Positions 19,630-27,829 of a stretch of 64,000 nucleotides of DNA are shown here, in pieces. Source of the stretch: Pseudomonas oryzihabitans (GTDB taxonomy: Bacteria > Pseudomonadota > Gammaproteobacteria > Pseudomonadales > Pseudomonadaceae); the NCBI RefSeq assembly GCF_007665395.1, contig NZ_VDND01000003.1, positions 366,722 to 430,721 of the forward strand, in the 5' to 3' direction. The notes under the pieces are model-generated. The model searched no databases. It had not been told where the DNA came from and worked only from the letters and a program-made list of their open reading frames with translations. Each line of letters opens with the position of its first letter. Position 1 is the first letter of the stretch. Made by a program: the position numbers and the translations under genes.

Positions 19630-19878
19630 ATGGTAACCATCCGTCTAGCCCGTGGCGGCTCCAAGAAGCGCCCCTTCTACCACCTGACCGTGACCAACAG
19701 CCGCAATGCGCGCGATGGTCGCTTCGTCGAGCGCATCGGTTTCTTCAACCCGATCGCCAGCGGCGCCGAAGTTCGTCTGTCGGTGGACCACGAGCGTGCC
19801 AGCTACTGGCTGTCGCAGGGCGCCCAGCCGTCCGAGCGCGTCGCTCAGCTGCTCAAGAGCGCTCAGGCTACCGCCTGA
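19630..19878 (+). CDS. rpsP: 30S ribosomal protein S16
   Basis: This 82-residue S16 stabilises the 5' domain of 16S rRNA. It begins [19 protein letters not shown] and contains the family segment [13 protein letters not shown]. Start ATG 19630 has AGGAACG upstream. It is the first gene of the conserved rpsP-rimM-trmD-rplS operon, five nt ahead of rimM. Confidence 0.98.
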   Translation: MVTIRLARGGSKKRPFYHLTVTNSRNARDGRFVERIGFFNPIASGAEVRLSVDHERASYWLSQGAQPSERVAQLLKSAQATA

Positions 19879-19883
19879 AGACC

Positions 19884-20420
19884 ATGAGTACGCCGACCTC
19901 CGCCCCCGACCTGGTGGTCCTGGGCAAGATAGTTTCGGTCTTCGGCGTACGGGGTGAGCTCAAGATCTACTCGTTCACCGATCCCCTCGACAACCTGCTG
20001 GACTATCGGACCTGGACGCTAAGGCGCGATGGCGAGACCCGGCAGGCCAAGGTGCTCGGCGGACGGTTGCACGGCAAGGTCCTGACGGTACGCCTGCAGG
20101 GCCTGGACGATCGCGAAGAAGCCCGCCTCCTGGCCGGTTTCGAGATCTGCGTGCCGCGCAGCGAATTGCCCCAGCTGGGCGCCGGTGACTACTACTGGCA
20201 TCAGCTGGAAGGTCTCAAGGTGATCAATCGCGAAGGCCAGTGGCTGGGCGTGGTGGAGCACCTGCTGGAGACCGGGGCCAACGACGTCATGGTGGTCAAG
20301 CCCTGTGCTGGCAGCCTCGACGATCGTGAGCGTCTGTTGCCCTATCTGCCGGACCAGTACGTGCTGGCGGTGGATCTGGCCAAGGGTGAGATGCAGGTCG
20401 ACTGGGACGCGGATTTCTAA
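19884..20420 (+). CDS. rimM: Ribosome maturation factor RimM
   Basis: This 178-residue protein assists 30S head assembly near S19. The N-terminal domain begins VVLGKIVSVFGVRGELKIYSFTD, the RimM hallmark. The C-terminal PRC-barrel domain has YYWHQLEGLKVIN, then LLPYLPDQYVL near the end. It begins 5 nt after rpsP and ends 3 nt before trmD, so translation is probably coupled. Confidence 0.97.
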   Translation: MSTPTSAPDLVVLGKIVSVFGVRGELKIYSFTDPLDNLLDYRTWTLRRDGETRQAKVLGGRLHGKVLTVRLQGLDDREEARLLAGFEICVPRSELPQLGAGDYYWHQLEGLKVINREGQWLGVVEHLLETGANDVMVVKPCAGSLDDRERLLPYLPDQYVLAVDLAKGEMQVDWDADF

Positions 20421-20423
20421 TCC

Positions 20424-21161
20424 ATGCGTATCGATGTCATCAGCCTCTTTCCCGAGATGTTCGAGGCCGTCAGCGCCTATGGCGTGAGCGGCCGCGCGAT
20501 GAAGCAGGGGCTCCTGGAGCTGACCTGCTACAACCCGCGCAGCTATACCGAGGATCGCCACCAGACCGTGGACGACCGGCCCTTCGGCGGCGGTCCCGGG
20601 ATGGTCATGAAGATCCAGCCGCTGGAGCGCGCCCTGGCCGATGCCAAGGGTGATTCGGCGGCGAAGGTGATCTACCTGTCCCCCCAGGGTCGCAAGCTCG
20701 ACCAGGCGGCGGTACGGGAACTGGCGCAGGAGGAGCACCTGATCCTCATCGCCGGGCGTTACGAAGGCATCGACGAGCGTTTCATCGAGACGCACGTGGA
20801 TGAAGAATGGTCGATTGGCGACTATGTGCTGTCCGGCGGTGAATTGCCGGCCATGGTGCTGATCGATGGGGTCACGCGACTGCTGCCTGGAGCCTTGGGG
20901 CATGCGGATTCCGCTGAGCAGGACTCGTTCACCGACGGCCTGCTCGATTGCCCGCACTACACCCGACCCGAGGTGTACGAGGGCCGTCGCGTACCCGACG
21001 TGTTGCTCAGTGGTAACCACGAGCATATCCGGCGCTGGCGCCTGCAGCAGTCCCTGGGACGCACTGCGGAGCGACGTGCCGATCTTCTGGATGGCCGCTC
21101 GCTTTCTGGAGAAGAGCAGAACCTGTTGGCGGAATACCTCCGTCAGCGGAACGATAGTTAG
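20424..21161 (+). CDS. trmD: tRNA (guanine-N1-)-methyltransferase
   Basis: This 245-residue SPOUT methyltransferase makes m1G37 in tRNAs and prevents frameshifting. It starts [14 protein letters not shown]. The deep-knot AdoMet site includes [14 protein letters not shown] (about 50-63), SPQGRKL, and the knot loop [15 protein letters not shown]. It lies 3 nt after rimM in the rpsP operon. Confidence 0.98.
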   Translation: MRIDVISLFPEMFEAVSAYGVSGRAMKQGLLELTCYNPRSYTEDRHQTVDDRPFGGGPGMVMKIQPLERALADAKGDSAAKVIYLSPQGRKLDQAAVRELAQEEHLILIAGRYEGIDERFIETHVDEEWSIGDYVLSGGELPAMVLIDGVTRLLPGALGHADSAEQDSFTDGLLDCPHYTRPEVYEGRRVPDVLLSGNHEHIRRWRLQQSLGRTAERRADLLDGRSLSGEEQNLLAEYLRQRNDS

Positions 21162-21203
21162 GTATCGATGGCGGGCCGCGGCCTGTCTTAGGAGCAGAGT
21201 GAC

Positions 21204-21554
21204 ATGACCAACAAAATCATTGCCCAGATCGAAGCTGAGCAGATGAACAAGGAAATCCCGGCGTTCGCCCCCGGCGACACCGTGATCGTCCAGGTGAAGG
21301 TGAAGGAAGGCGACCGTCAGCGTCTGCAGGCCTTCGAAGGCGTGGTGATCGGCAAGCGTAACCGCGGCCTGAACAGCGCCTTCACCGTGCGCAAGATCTC
21401 CAACGGCGTTGGCGTCGAGCGTACCTTCCAGACCTACAGCCCGCTGGTCGACAGCCTGAGCGTCAAGCGTCGCGGCGACGTGCGCAAGGCCAAGCTGTAC
21501 TACCTGCGCGAACTGTCCGGCAAGGCTGCCCGCATCAAGGAAAAGCTTTCCTGA
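21204..21554 (+). CDS. rplS: 50S ribosomal protein L19
   Basis: This 116-residue L19 sits at the 30S-50S interface. The family region [23 protein letters not shown] and [16 protein letters not shown] near the C-terminus are both present. AGGAGCAG precedes the ATG. It is the last gene of the operon and ends at a strong terminator. Confidence 0.98.
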   Translation: MTNKIIAQIEAEQMNKEIPAFAPGDTVIVQVKVKEGDRQRLQAFEGVVIGKRNRGLNSAFTVRKISNGVGVERTFQTYSPLVDSLSVKRRGDVRKAKLYYLRELSGKAARIKEKLS

Positions 21555-21568
21555 TCGCGGCGTGACCA

Positions 21569-21597
21569 GAAAAAAGCAGCTTCGGCTGCTTTTTTCG
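21569..21597 (+). terminator. Rho-independent terminator of the rplS operon
   Basis: A perfect 12-bp stem (GAAAAAAGCAGC 21569-21580, TTCG loop, GCTGCTTTTTTC 21585-21596) has a UUCG-type tetraloop and a T-run within the 3' arm: a textbook terminator 15 nt after rplS. Confidence 0.95.
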
Positions 21598-21603
21598 TTT
21601 CTA

Positions 21604-21777
21604 AGAGCCCAGTCAAAATCTCGCGAGCTAGAGACAAACAAGGCGAAGCTGGCTGAGGAAGCGGACCGGGCTCGCGCGCGAGTTTACAGCTGGTAAATGA
21701 GCATTCCGATGGGGCTGGCCTTCCAGGCCGGCTTCAACGACGTTTGGCCGACGCGCAGCAGATTTTGAGTAGGCTCT
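21604..21777. repeat. 174-bp imperfect palindromic element (MITE/REP-like)
   Basis: The ends are inverted copies: AGAGCCCAGTCAAAATCT (21604-21621) against the reverse complement of 21760-21777, matching at 16 of 18 positions. The exact midpoint carries a second dyad, TTTACAGCTGGTAAA (21683-21697). No ORF spans it. The element sits directly after the rplS terminator. The symmetry suggests a non-autonomous palindromic mobile repeat or a long hairpin RNA. A second element with the same layout is at 23104-23245. Confidence 0.65.
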
Positions 21778-21794
21778 GAGGTTCGAGGTAAGCA

Positions 21795-22208
21795 ATGACG
21801 ACCCGCGAAGCGGAAATCCAGCGGCGTACCGCGCTGTCGGAAACCCGGGTGGCCAAGGCGGTGTTCCCGCCCACCACCAACCATCACGATACCCTGTTCG
21901 GCGGTACCGCCCTGGCCTGGATGGACGAGGTGTCCTTCATCACGGCGACGCGCTTCTGCCGCAAGCCCCTGGTGACGGTCTCCACCGATCGCATCGATTT
22001 CAACCATCCCATTCCCGCCGGCTCCATCGTCGAGTTGATCGGGCGGGTGGTGAAGGTCGGCAACACCAGTATCAAGGTGCAGGTCGAGGTGTTCGTCGAA
22101 GGCATGCTGGCGGAAGGTCGCGAGCGTGCCATCAACGGCGCCTTCAGCTTCGTCGCCGTCGATGAGGCGGGCAAGCCGACGCCGGTCCTGCCCGGATTCG
22201 CCGAGTGA
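21795..22208 (+). CDS. Hotdog-fold acyl-CoA thioesterase (YciA/BACH-like)
   Basis: This 137-residue thioesterase carries the family motif NHHDTLFGGTALAWMDEVSF (residues 23-42), with the catalytic aspartate in WMDE. RIDFNHPIPAGSIVEL follows. These enzymes hydrolyse short to long acyl-CoAs as hexamers. The stop codon overlaps the GTG of xerD (GTGA), so the two genes are translationally coupled. The natural substrate is not deducible. Confidence 0.92.
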   Translation: MTTREAEIQRRTALSETRVAKAVFPPTTNHHDTLFGGTALAWMDEVSFITATRFCRKPLVTVSTDRIDFNHPIPAGSIVELIGRVVKVGNTSIKVQVEVFVEGMLAEGRERAINGAFSFVAVDEAGKPTPVLPGFAE

Positions 22209-23095
22209 ACGGCGAGCGGCTGATCGAGGAATTCCTCGACGCCCTGTGGCTGGAAAAGGGCCTGTCACCCCATACCCGCAGCGCCTACCGCACCGACCTG
22301 CTGGCCTTCGCCCGCTGGCTGGAAGGCCGGGGCCTGACCCTGGAGACGGTCGGCCGCGATGCCGTGCTCGATCACCTCGGCTGGCGGCTGAGCGAAGGCT
22401 ACCAGGCGCGCTCCACCGCGCGCTTTCTCTCGGGCTTGCGCAGCTTCTACAAGTACGCCGTGCGCGAGGGGCGGATCGCCGAGGACCCGACGCTGCTGGT
22501 GAGCATGCCGCAGCTGGGGGCACCGTTGCCCAAGAGTCTGTCCGAGGCGGACGTGGAGGCCCTGCTGGCGGCGCCCGATACCGAGGACACCCTCGGCCTG
22601 CGCGATCGCACCATGCTCGAGGTGCTCTATGCCACCGGCTTGCGGGTGACCGAACTGGTCAGCCTGACCCTGGACGAGATCAACCTGCGCGAGGGCTCGC
22701 TGCGGGTCTTCGGCAAGGGCAGCAAGGAGCGGCTGATACCCCTGGGCGAAGAGGCCATCGCCTGGCTGGAGGACTATCTCAAGACGGCGCGGCCGCTGCT
22801 GCTGGGTGGCCAGCCCGGCGACGTGCTCTTTCCCAGCCAGCGGGGCACGCCCATGACCCGGCAGACCTTCTGGCACCGCATCAAGCTGCACGCCCAGGTG
22901 GCCGGCATCCGCACCTCGCTGTCGCCGCATACCCTGAGGCACGCCTTCGCCACCCATCTGCTCAACCATGGCGCCGACCTGCGCACGGTGCAGATGCTGC
23001 TCGGCCATACCAGTCTCTCCACCACCCAGATCTACACCCATGTCGCCCGGGTGCGCCTGCAGCAACTGCACGCCCAGCACCATCCGCGCGGCTAG
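22205..23095 (+). CDS. xerD: Site-specific tyrosine recombinase XerD
   Basis: This 296-residue recombinase acts with XerC at dif to resolve chromosome dimers. All catalytic residues are in place: R147 (GLRVTE), K171 (GKGSKERL), H242 and R245 (HTLRHAF), H268 (LGHTSL) and the nucleophile Y277 (IYTHV). Length and positions parallel E. coli XerD, supporting XerD rather than a phage integrase. It starts with GTG overlapping the thioesterase stop by 4 nt. A palindromic repeat follows. Confidence 0.95.
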   Translation: MNGERLIEEFLDALWLEKGLSPHTRSAYRTDLLAFARWLEGRGLTLETVGRDAVLDHLGWRLSEGYQARSTARFLSGLRSFYKYAVREGRIAEDPTLLVSMPQLGAPLPKSLSEADVEALLAAPDTEDTLGLRDRTMLEVLYATGLRVTELVSLTLDEINLREGSLRVFGKGSKERLIPLGEEAIAWLEDYLKTARPLLLGGQPGDVLFPSQRGTPMTRQTFWHRIKLHAQVAGIRTSLSPHTLRHAFATHLLNHGADLRTVQMLLGHTSLSTTQIYTHVARVRLQQLHAQHHPRG

Positions 23096-23103
23096 GGCGG
23101 TGT

Positions 23104-23245
23104 TTCAGAAGTTCACGCAAGAATTGGCGAGTGATTTTGGTTTCTGAGCCAGGCGCCGGGACGAGTCATAGCAGGGCTATGGCGAGGAGCGGCAACACCG
23201 CTCAGGAACCAGAAGCGCCGCCAAAATTGCGTAGACACTTCTGAA
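23104..23245. repeat. 142-bp imperfect palindromic element, second of its kind
   Basis: The ends TTCAGAAG (23104-23111) and CTTCTGAA (23238-23245) are inverted copies. The similarity continues inward for about 45 nt per arm, with small gaps. The exact centre is CATAGCAGGGCTATG (23167-23181), a 15-nt dyad. Midpoint placement and size parallel the element at 21604-21777, although the arm sequences differ. No ORF. It lies between xerD and dsbC. Confidence 0.62.
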
Positions 23246-23321
23246 GCCCCGCCCTGGGGGCGGGACCGCCGTAGCCGGCAGGTCTGTGGTAGGCTTGCCG
23301 GCGTCTCAACAGGAGTCAAAC

Positions 23322-24047
23322 ATGCGTATTTCCCGACTGTTGCTCGCCGCTTGCCTGGGGCTCGGCGTGCAACTGGCTCAGGCCGAACCTGAGCAGGCCA
23401 TCCGCCAGAGCCTGACCGCGCTGCAGCCCAATCTCGCCATCGAGTCCATCGCCAAGAGTCCGCTGGACGGCCTCTACCAGGTCCAGCTCAAGGGCGGCCG
23501 GGTGCTCTACGCCAGTGGCGACGGCCAGTTCGTCATGCAGGGCTATCTCTACCAGGTGAAGGACGGCAAGGCCGCCAACCTGACCGAGAAGGCCGAGAAT
23601 ATTGCCGTCGCGCGGCAGATCAACGGGCTCGACCGCAGCCAGATGATCGTCTTTCCCGCCCAGGGCGAGACCAAGGCACATATCACCGTCTTCACCGACA
23701 CCACCTGCCCCTATTGCCAGAAGCTGCACGCCGAGGTGCCCGAGCTGAACAAGCGCGGCATCGAGGTACGCTACCTGGCCTTCCCGCGCCAGGGCATGGG
23801 CTCGCCGGGCTCCAAGCAACTGGAGGCGGTGTGGTGCGCCAAGGACAAGCCGGCGGCGCTGAGCCAGATGTTCACCGGGCGTGAGGTCAAGTCCGAGAGC
23901 TGCCAGAATCCGGTTGCCCAGCAATTCGCGCTGGGGCAGAACATGGGGATCCAGGGCACGCCGGCGATCATCCTCGCCGATGGCCAGATGATCCCGGGCT
24001 ACCAGCCGGCCGACCAGCTGGCGGAAGCGGCAATCAGCGCGCGCTAG
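23322..24047 (+). CDS. dsbC: Periplasmic thiol:disulfide isomerase DsbC
   Basis: This 241-residue protein reshuffles wrong disulfides in the periplasm. The signal peptide ends about residue 21 (AQA). An N-terminal dimerisation domain precedes the thioredoxin domain with active site C129-P-Y-C132. A second structural pair is C172 and C194, and the cis-proline follows T213. AGGAG lies 8 nt before ATG 23322; a longer frame from 23286 would bury the signal peptide. Its place between xerD and hom is the standard Pseudomonas order. Confidence 0.96.
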   Translation: MRISRLLLAACLGLGVQLAQAEPEQAIRQSLTALQPNLAIESIAKSPLDGLYQVQLKGGRVLYASGDGQFVMQGYLYQVKDGKAANLTEKAENIAVARQINGLDRSQMIVFPAQGETKAHITVFTDTTCPYCQKLHAEVPELNKRGIEVRYLAFPRQGMGSPGSKQLEAVWCAKDKPAALSQMFTGREVKSESCQNPVAQQFALGQNMGIQGTPAIILADGQMIPGYQPADQLAEAAISAR

Positions 24048-24070
24048 GCGCCGTAACCAAGACTTCAAAC

Positions 24071-24089
24071 GGGACCGCGGAGCGGTCCC
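24071..24089. terminator. Hairpin between dsbC and hom
   Basis: A perfect 8-bp stem, GGGACCGC (24071-24078) with GCGGTCCC (24082-24089) and a GGA loop, lies 23 nt after dsbC and 21 nt before the hom start. There is no T-run, so it could attenuate or separate the two genes. Confidence 0.45.
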
Positions 24090-24110
24090 ACACGACATGG
24101 GGATAAGGGT

Positions 24111-25415
24111 GTGAAGCCGGTCAAAGTAGGCATCTGTGGTCTGGGTACCGTGGGCAGCGGGACCTTCAACGTACTCAAGCGCAACGCCGAGGAAATCGCC
24201 CGGCGCGCCGGGCGGGGTATCGAGGTGGCGCAGATCGCCCAGCGCCGGCCGAATCCCCACTGCGACACCGGCAGCACGCCGATCACCGCCGAGGTCCTGG
24301 CGGTGGCGGACAATCCCGAGATCGACGTCGTCGTCGAATTGATCGGCGGCTACACCCTGGCCCGCGAGCTGGTGCTGCGCGCCATCGCCAACGGCAAGCA
24401 CGTGGTCACCGCCAACAAGGCGCTGATCGCCGTGCACGGCAACGAGATCTTCGCCAAGGCGCGCGAGCAGGGCGTGATCGTCGCCTTCGAGGCCTCGGTG
24501 GCCGGCGGCATCCCGGTGATCAAGGCGCTGCGCGAGGGCCTGGCGGCCAACCGCATCAACTGGGTGGCCGGCATCATCAATGGCACCGGCAACTTCATCC
24601 TCTCCGAGATGCGCGAGAAGGGTCGCACCTTCCCCGACGTCCTGGCCGAAGCCCAGGCGCTGGGCTATGCCGAAGCCGATCCGACCTTCGACGTGGAGGG
24701 CATCGATGCCGCCCACAAGCTGACCATCCTGGCGTCCATCGCCTTCGGCATCCCGCTGCAGTTCGACAAGGCCTACACCGAGGGCATCACCCGCCTGACC
24801 ACCGCCGACGTCGGCTACGCCGAGGCGCTGGGCTATCGCATCAAGCACCTGGGCGTGGCGCGCAGCACCGACCAGGGCATCGAGTTGCGGGTACACCCGA
24901 CGCTGATCCCGGCCGATCGCCTGATCGCCAACGTCAACGGCGTGATGAACGCGGTGATGGTCAATGGCGATGCCGTCGGCTCGACGCTGTTCTATGGCGC
25001 CGGCGCCGGCCAGGAGCCGACCGCCTCGGCGGTGGTGGCCGACCTGGTGGACGTGGTGCGCGCCATGACCTCCGATCCGGAGAATCGCGTGCCGCACCTG
25101 GCCTTCCAGCCCGATGCGCTGTCCGACCATCCGGTGCTGTCGATCGAGGCCTGCGAGAGCGCCTACTATCTGCGCATCCAGGCCAAGGATCACCCGGGCG
25201 TGCTGGCCCAGGTGGCGAGCATCCTTTCGGCGCGCGGCATCAACATCGAATCCATCATGCAGAAGGAAGCCGAGGAACATGACGGCCTGGTGCCCATGAT
25301 CCTGCTGACCCATCGCGTGACCGAGCGCCACATGGTCGAGGCCATCACCGCCCTGGAAGCCCTGGACGACGTCGTCGGCGATGTCGTCCGCATCCGCGTC
25401 GAGCACCTGAACTGA
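24111..25415 (+). CDS. hom: Homoserine dehydrogenase
   Basis: This 434-residue enzyme reduces aspartate semialdehyde to homoserine, the branch point to threonine and methionine. The Rossmann motif GICGLGTVGSG is at residues 5-15. The catalytic domain has the TANKALIA segment and GIINGTGNFILSEM. An ACT domain (about 350-430, with DHPGVLAQVASILS) allows feedback control by threonine. It starts at GTG 24111 with GGATAAGG upstream; nearby ATGs are out of frame. It is followed 46 nt later by thrC. Confidence 0.96.
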   Translation: MKPVKVGICGLGTVGSGTFNVLKRNAEEIARRAGRGIEVAQIAQRRPNPHCDTGSTPITAEVLAVADNPEIDVVVELIGGYTLARELVLRAIANGKHVVTANKALIAVHGNEIFAKAREQGVIVAFEASVAGGIPVIKALREGLAANRINWVAGIINGTGNFILSEMREKGRTFPDVLAEAQALGYAEADPTFDVEGIDAAHKLTILASIAFGIPLQFDKAYTEGITRLTTADVGYAEALGYRIKHLGVARSTDQGIELRVHPTLIPADRLIANVNGVMNAVMVNGDAVGSTLFYGAGAGQEPTASAVVADLVDVVRAMTSDPENRVPHLAFQPDALSDHPVLSIEACESAYYLRIQAKDHPGVLAQVASILSARGINIESIMQKEAEEHDGLVPMILLTHRVTERHMVEAITALEALDDVVGDVVRIRVEHLN

Positions 25416-25461
25416 GCAGCCTGGCGGCGCCCGGCGCCGCCGTCTTTCCCGAGGTCGAGTC

Positions 25462-26871
25462 ATGCGTTACATCAGTACCCGCGGCCAGGCGCCCGCGCTG
25501 AATTTCGAAGAAGTGCTGCTGGCGGGTCTCGCCAGCGACGGTGGTCTCTATGTGCCGGAGAACCTGCCGCGCTTTTCCCTGGAGGAGATCGCCTCCTGGG
25601 CCGGTCTGCCCTACCACGAGCTGGCCTTCCGGGTGATGAAGCCCTTCGTCGCCGGCTCCATCGCCGATGCCGAATTCAAGGCCATCCTGGAAGAGACCTA
25701 CGCCGGTTTCGCCCACAGCGCCATCGCGCCGCTGCGCCAGCTGGACGCCAACGAGTGGGTACTGGAGCTGTTCCACGGCCCGACCCTGGCCTTCAAGGAC
25801 TTCGCCCTGCAACTGCTCGGCCGGCTGCTCGACCATGTATTGGCCAAGCGCGGCGAGCGCGTGGTAATCATGGGCGCTACCTCCGGTGATACCGGCTCGG
25901 CGGCCATCGAAGGCTGCAAGCGCTGCGAGAACGTGGACATCTTCATCCTGCATCCGCACCAGCGGGTGTCGGAAGTGCAGCGTCGGCAGATGACCACGCT
26001 GCTGGGCGACAACATCCACAACCTGGCCATCGAAGGCAACTTCGACGACTGCCAGGAAATGATCAAGGCCAGCTTCGCCGACCAGGGCTTCCTCAAGGGC
26101 ACCCCGCTGGTGGCGGTCAACTCGATCAACTGGGCGCGGATCATGGCCCAGATCGTCTACTACTTCCATGCGGCCCTGCAGCTGGGCGCCCCGGCGCGCT
26201 CCATCGCCTTCTCGGTGCCCACCGGCAACTTCGGCGACATCTTCGCCGGCTACCTGGCGCGCAACATGGGCCTGCCGGTGAGCCAGCTGGTGGTGGCCAC
26301 CAACCGCAACGACATCCTGCACCGCTTCATGTCCGGCAACCGCTACGACAAGCAGCAGCTGGAAGCCTCGCTGTCGCCGTCCATGGACATCATGGTCTCG
26401 TCCAACTTCGAACGCCTGTTGTTCGACCTGCACGGCCGCGACGGCCAAGCTCTGGCCGAGCTGATGGCCAGCTTCCGCGCCAGTGGCACCCTGTCGGTGG
26501 CCGATGATCGCTGGACCGAGGCCCGCAGGCTGTTCGATTCCCTGGCGGTCAACGACGAAGAGACCTGCGCCACCATCGCCGAGGTCCATGCGGCCACCGG
26601 CGAGGTGCTGGACCCGCACACCGCCATCGGCGTGCGTGCCGCTCGCGAGTGCCGGCGCAGCCTGGCCACGCCCATGGTGGTGCTGGGTACCGCCCACCCG
26701 GTCAAATTCCCCGAAGCGGTGGAAAAAGCCGGCATCGGCGCCACCCTCAGCCTGCCGACCCACCTGGCCGACCTGCTGCAACGCGAGGAGCGCTGCACCG
26801 TGCTGCCCAACGACCTCGCCGCCGTCCAGGCCTTCGTCAGCCGTCATGGCAAGCGTGGGCAGCCGCTGTAA
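25462..26871 (+). CDS. thrC: Threonine synthase
   Basis: This 469-residue PLP enzyme converts O-phosphohomoserine to threonine. The Schiff-base lysine is K112 in LAFKDF, and the phosphate-binding loop is GATSGDTGSAA. The N-terminal MRYISTRGQAP is typical of the long proteobacterial ThrC. It follows hom and so completes the threonine pair. A 100-bp-period repeat array begins 17 nt after its stop. Confidence 0.97.
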   Translation: MRYISTRGQAPALNFEEVLLAGLASDGGLYVPENLPRFSLEEIASWAGLPYHELAFRVMKPFVAGSIADAEFKAILEETYAGFAHSAIAPLRQLDANEWVLELFHGPTLAFKDFALQLLGRLLDHVLAKRGERVVIMGATSGDTGSAAIEGCKRCENVDIFILHPHQRVSEVQRRQMTTLLGDNIHNLAIEGNFDDCQEMIKASFADQGFLKGTPLVAVNSINWARIMAQIVYYFHAALQLGAPARSIAFSVPTGNFGDIFAGYLARNMGLPVSQLVVATNRNDILHRFMSGNRYDKQQLEASLSPSMDIMVSSNFERLLFDLHGRDGQALAELMASFRASGTLSVADDRWTEARRLFDSLAVNDEETCATIAEVHAATGEVLDPHTAIGVRAARECRRSLATPMVVLGTAHPVKFPEAVEKAGIGATLSLPTHLADLLQREERCTVLPNDLAAVQAFVSRHGKRGQPL

Positions 26872-26888
26872 GGCGGTAGTACACCCGT

Positions 26889-27220
26889 GTTGGGCTTCGC
26901 TGCGCTCAACCCAACCTACGCGGACCTGTAGGTTGGGTTGAGACGGCTCCACCGTCGAAGCCCAACACGGCGGATTCCAACCGTCTCCGTTGGGCTTCGC
27001 TACGCTCAGCCCAACCTACGCGGACCTGTAGGTTGGGTTGAGACGGCTGCATCGTCGAAGCCCAGCAAGGCGGATTCCAACCGTCTCCGTTGGGCTTCGC
27101 TGCGCTCAACCCAACCTACGCGGACCTGTAGGTTGGGTTGAGACGGCTCTATCGTCGAAGCCCAAAAAGTCGGATTCGAATCGTCTCCGTTGGGCTTCGC
27201 TGCGCTCAACCCAACCTACC
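26889..27220. repeat. Tandem array with exact 100-bp period of GTTGGGC palindromes
   Basis: GTTGGGCTTCGC begins at 26889, 26989, 27089 and 27189, an exact 100-bp period (3.3 units). Each unit holds a large palindrome: GTTGGGCTTCG...CAACCCAACCTACG, a CGGACC spacer, then GTAGGTTGGGTTG...CGAAGCCCAAC (arms about 33 nt). Frames read through it on both strands only because the period keeps stops out; they are not genes. It fills the thrC-yaeQ gap and belongs to the same family as repeats near 41.9-42.8, 50.8 and 63.6 kb. Confidence 0.93.
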
Positions 27221-27255
27221 GTCCTACCGTCCCCAAGCCCCGCTGCCTTTTCCGG

Positions 27256-27261
27256 TACAAT
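27256..27261 (+). promoter_or_regulatory. Candidate yaeQ -10 element
   Basis: TACAAT lies 28 nt before the yaeQ ATG, after the repeat array. The -35 region is poor, so this is tentative. Confidence 0.35.
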
Positions 27262-27289
27262 GCCCGGCTTTCCCTGCCGGTGACCCGCC

Positions 27290-27829
27290 ATGGCTCTGCA
27301 AGCCACGCCCTACAAAGTCGAACTCAACCTCACCGATCTGGATCGCGGCGTCTACGAGAATCTGCGCCTGACCGTGGCGCGGCATCCCTCCGAGACCGAG
27401 GAGCGGCTGGCGGTGCGCTTACTGGCCTATGTGCTCTGGTACAATGAGCAGCTGGCCTTCGGCCGCGGCCTGTCGGACGTCGACGAGCCGGCGCTGTGGG
27501 AGAAGAGCCTCGACGGTCGGGTACTGCACTGGATCGAGGTCGGCCAGCCCGATGCCGAGCGCCTGACCTGGTGCAGCCGCCGCACCGAACGCACCAGCCT
27601 GCTCGCCTACGGCAACCTGCGCGTCTGGCAGACCAAGGTGGTGGACGCGGTCAAGACGCTGAAGAACCTGCATATCGCCGCGGTGCCCGCCGAGCCCCTG
27701 GCCGAGCTGGCCCGCGACCTGCCACGCAGCATTTCCTGGCAGGTGATGATCAGCGAGGGCACCCTGTTCGTCACCGACGACCGTGGTCAGCACGAACTGC
27801 AGCTGGAATGGCTGCTGGGCGAGCGTTGA
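27290..27829 (+). CDS. yaeQ: YaeQ family protein
   Basis: This 179-residue protein belongs to the YaeQ family, which has a PD-(D/E)XK nuclease-like fold of unknown substrate. The segments VELNLTDLDRGVYENLRLTVARHPSET and DEPALWEKSLDGRVLHWIEVG (including DEPxxW and the E-x-G end) are family hallmarks. Its TGA overlaps the recJ ATG by one base, so translation of a DNA repair exonuclease is coupled to it. Confidence 0.92.
   Translation: MALQATPYKVELNLTDLDRGVYENLRLTVARHPSETEERLAVRLLAYVLWYNEQLAFGRGLSDVDEPALWEKSLDGRVLHWIEVGQPDAERLTWCSRRTERTSLLAYGNLRVWQTKVVDAVKTLKNLHIAAVPAEPLAELARDLPRSISWQVMISEGTLFVTDDRGQHELQLEWLLGER

Noticed and set aside
18027..19664. 545-codon open frame antisense to ffh
   Set aside because: Same cause; H/L/G-rich pseudo-protein without motifs.
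26889..27220. CRISPR array
   Set aside because: Repeats are palindromic, ~78 bp with 22-bp near-identical linkers; no unique spacers and no cas genes.
26906..27306. Short open frames on both strands with text like WVERSEAQ
   Set aside because: Translations of the 100-bp palindromic repeat; the repeat period keeps them open and they recur at every array.
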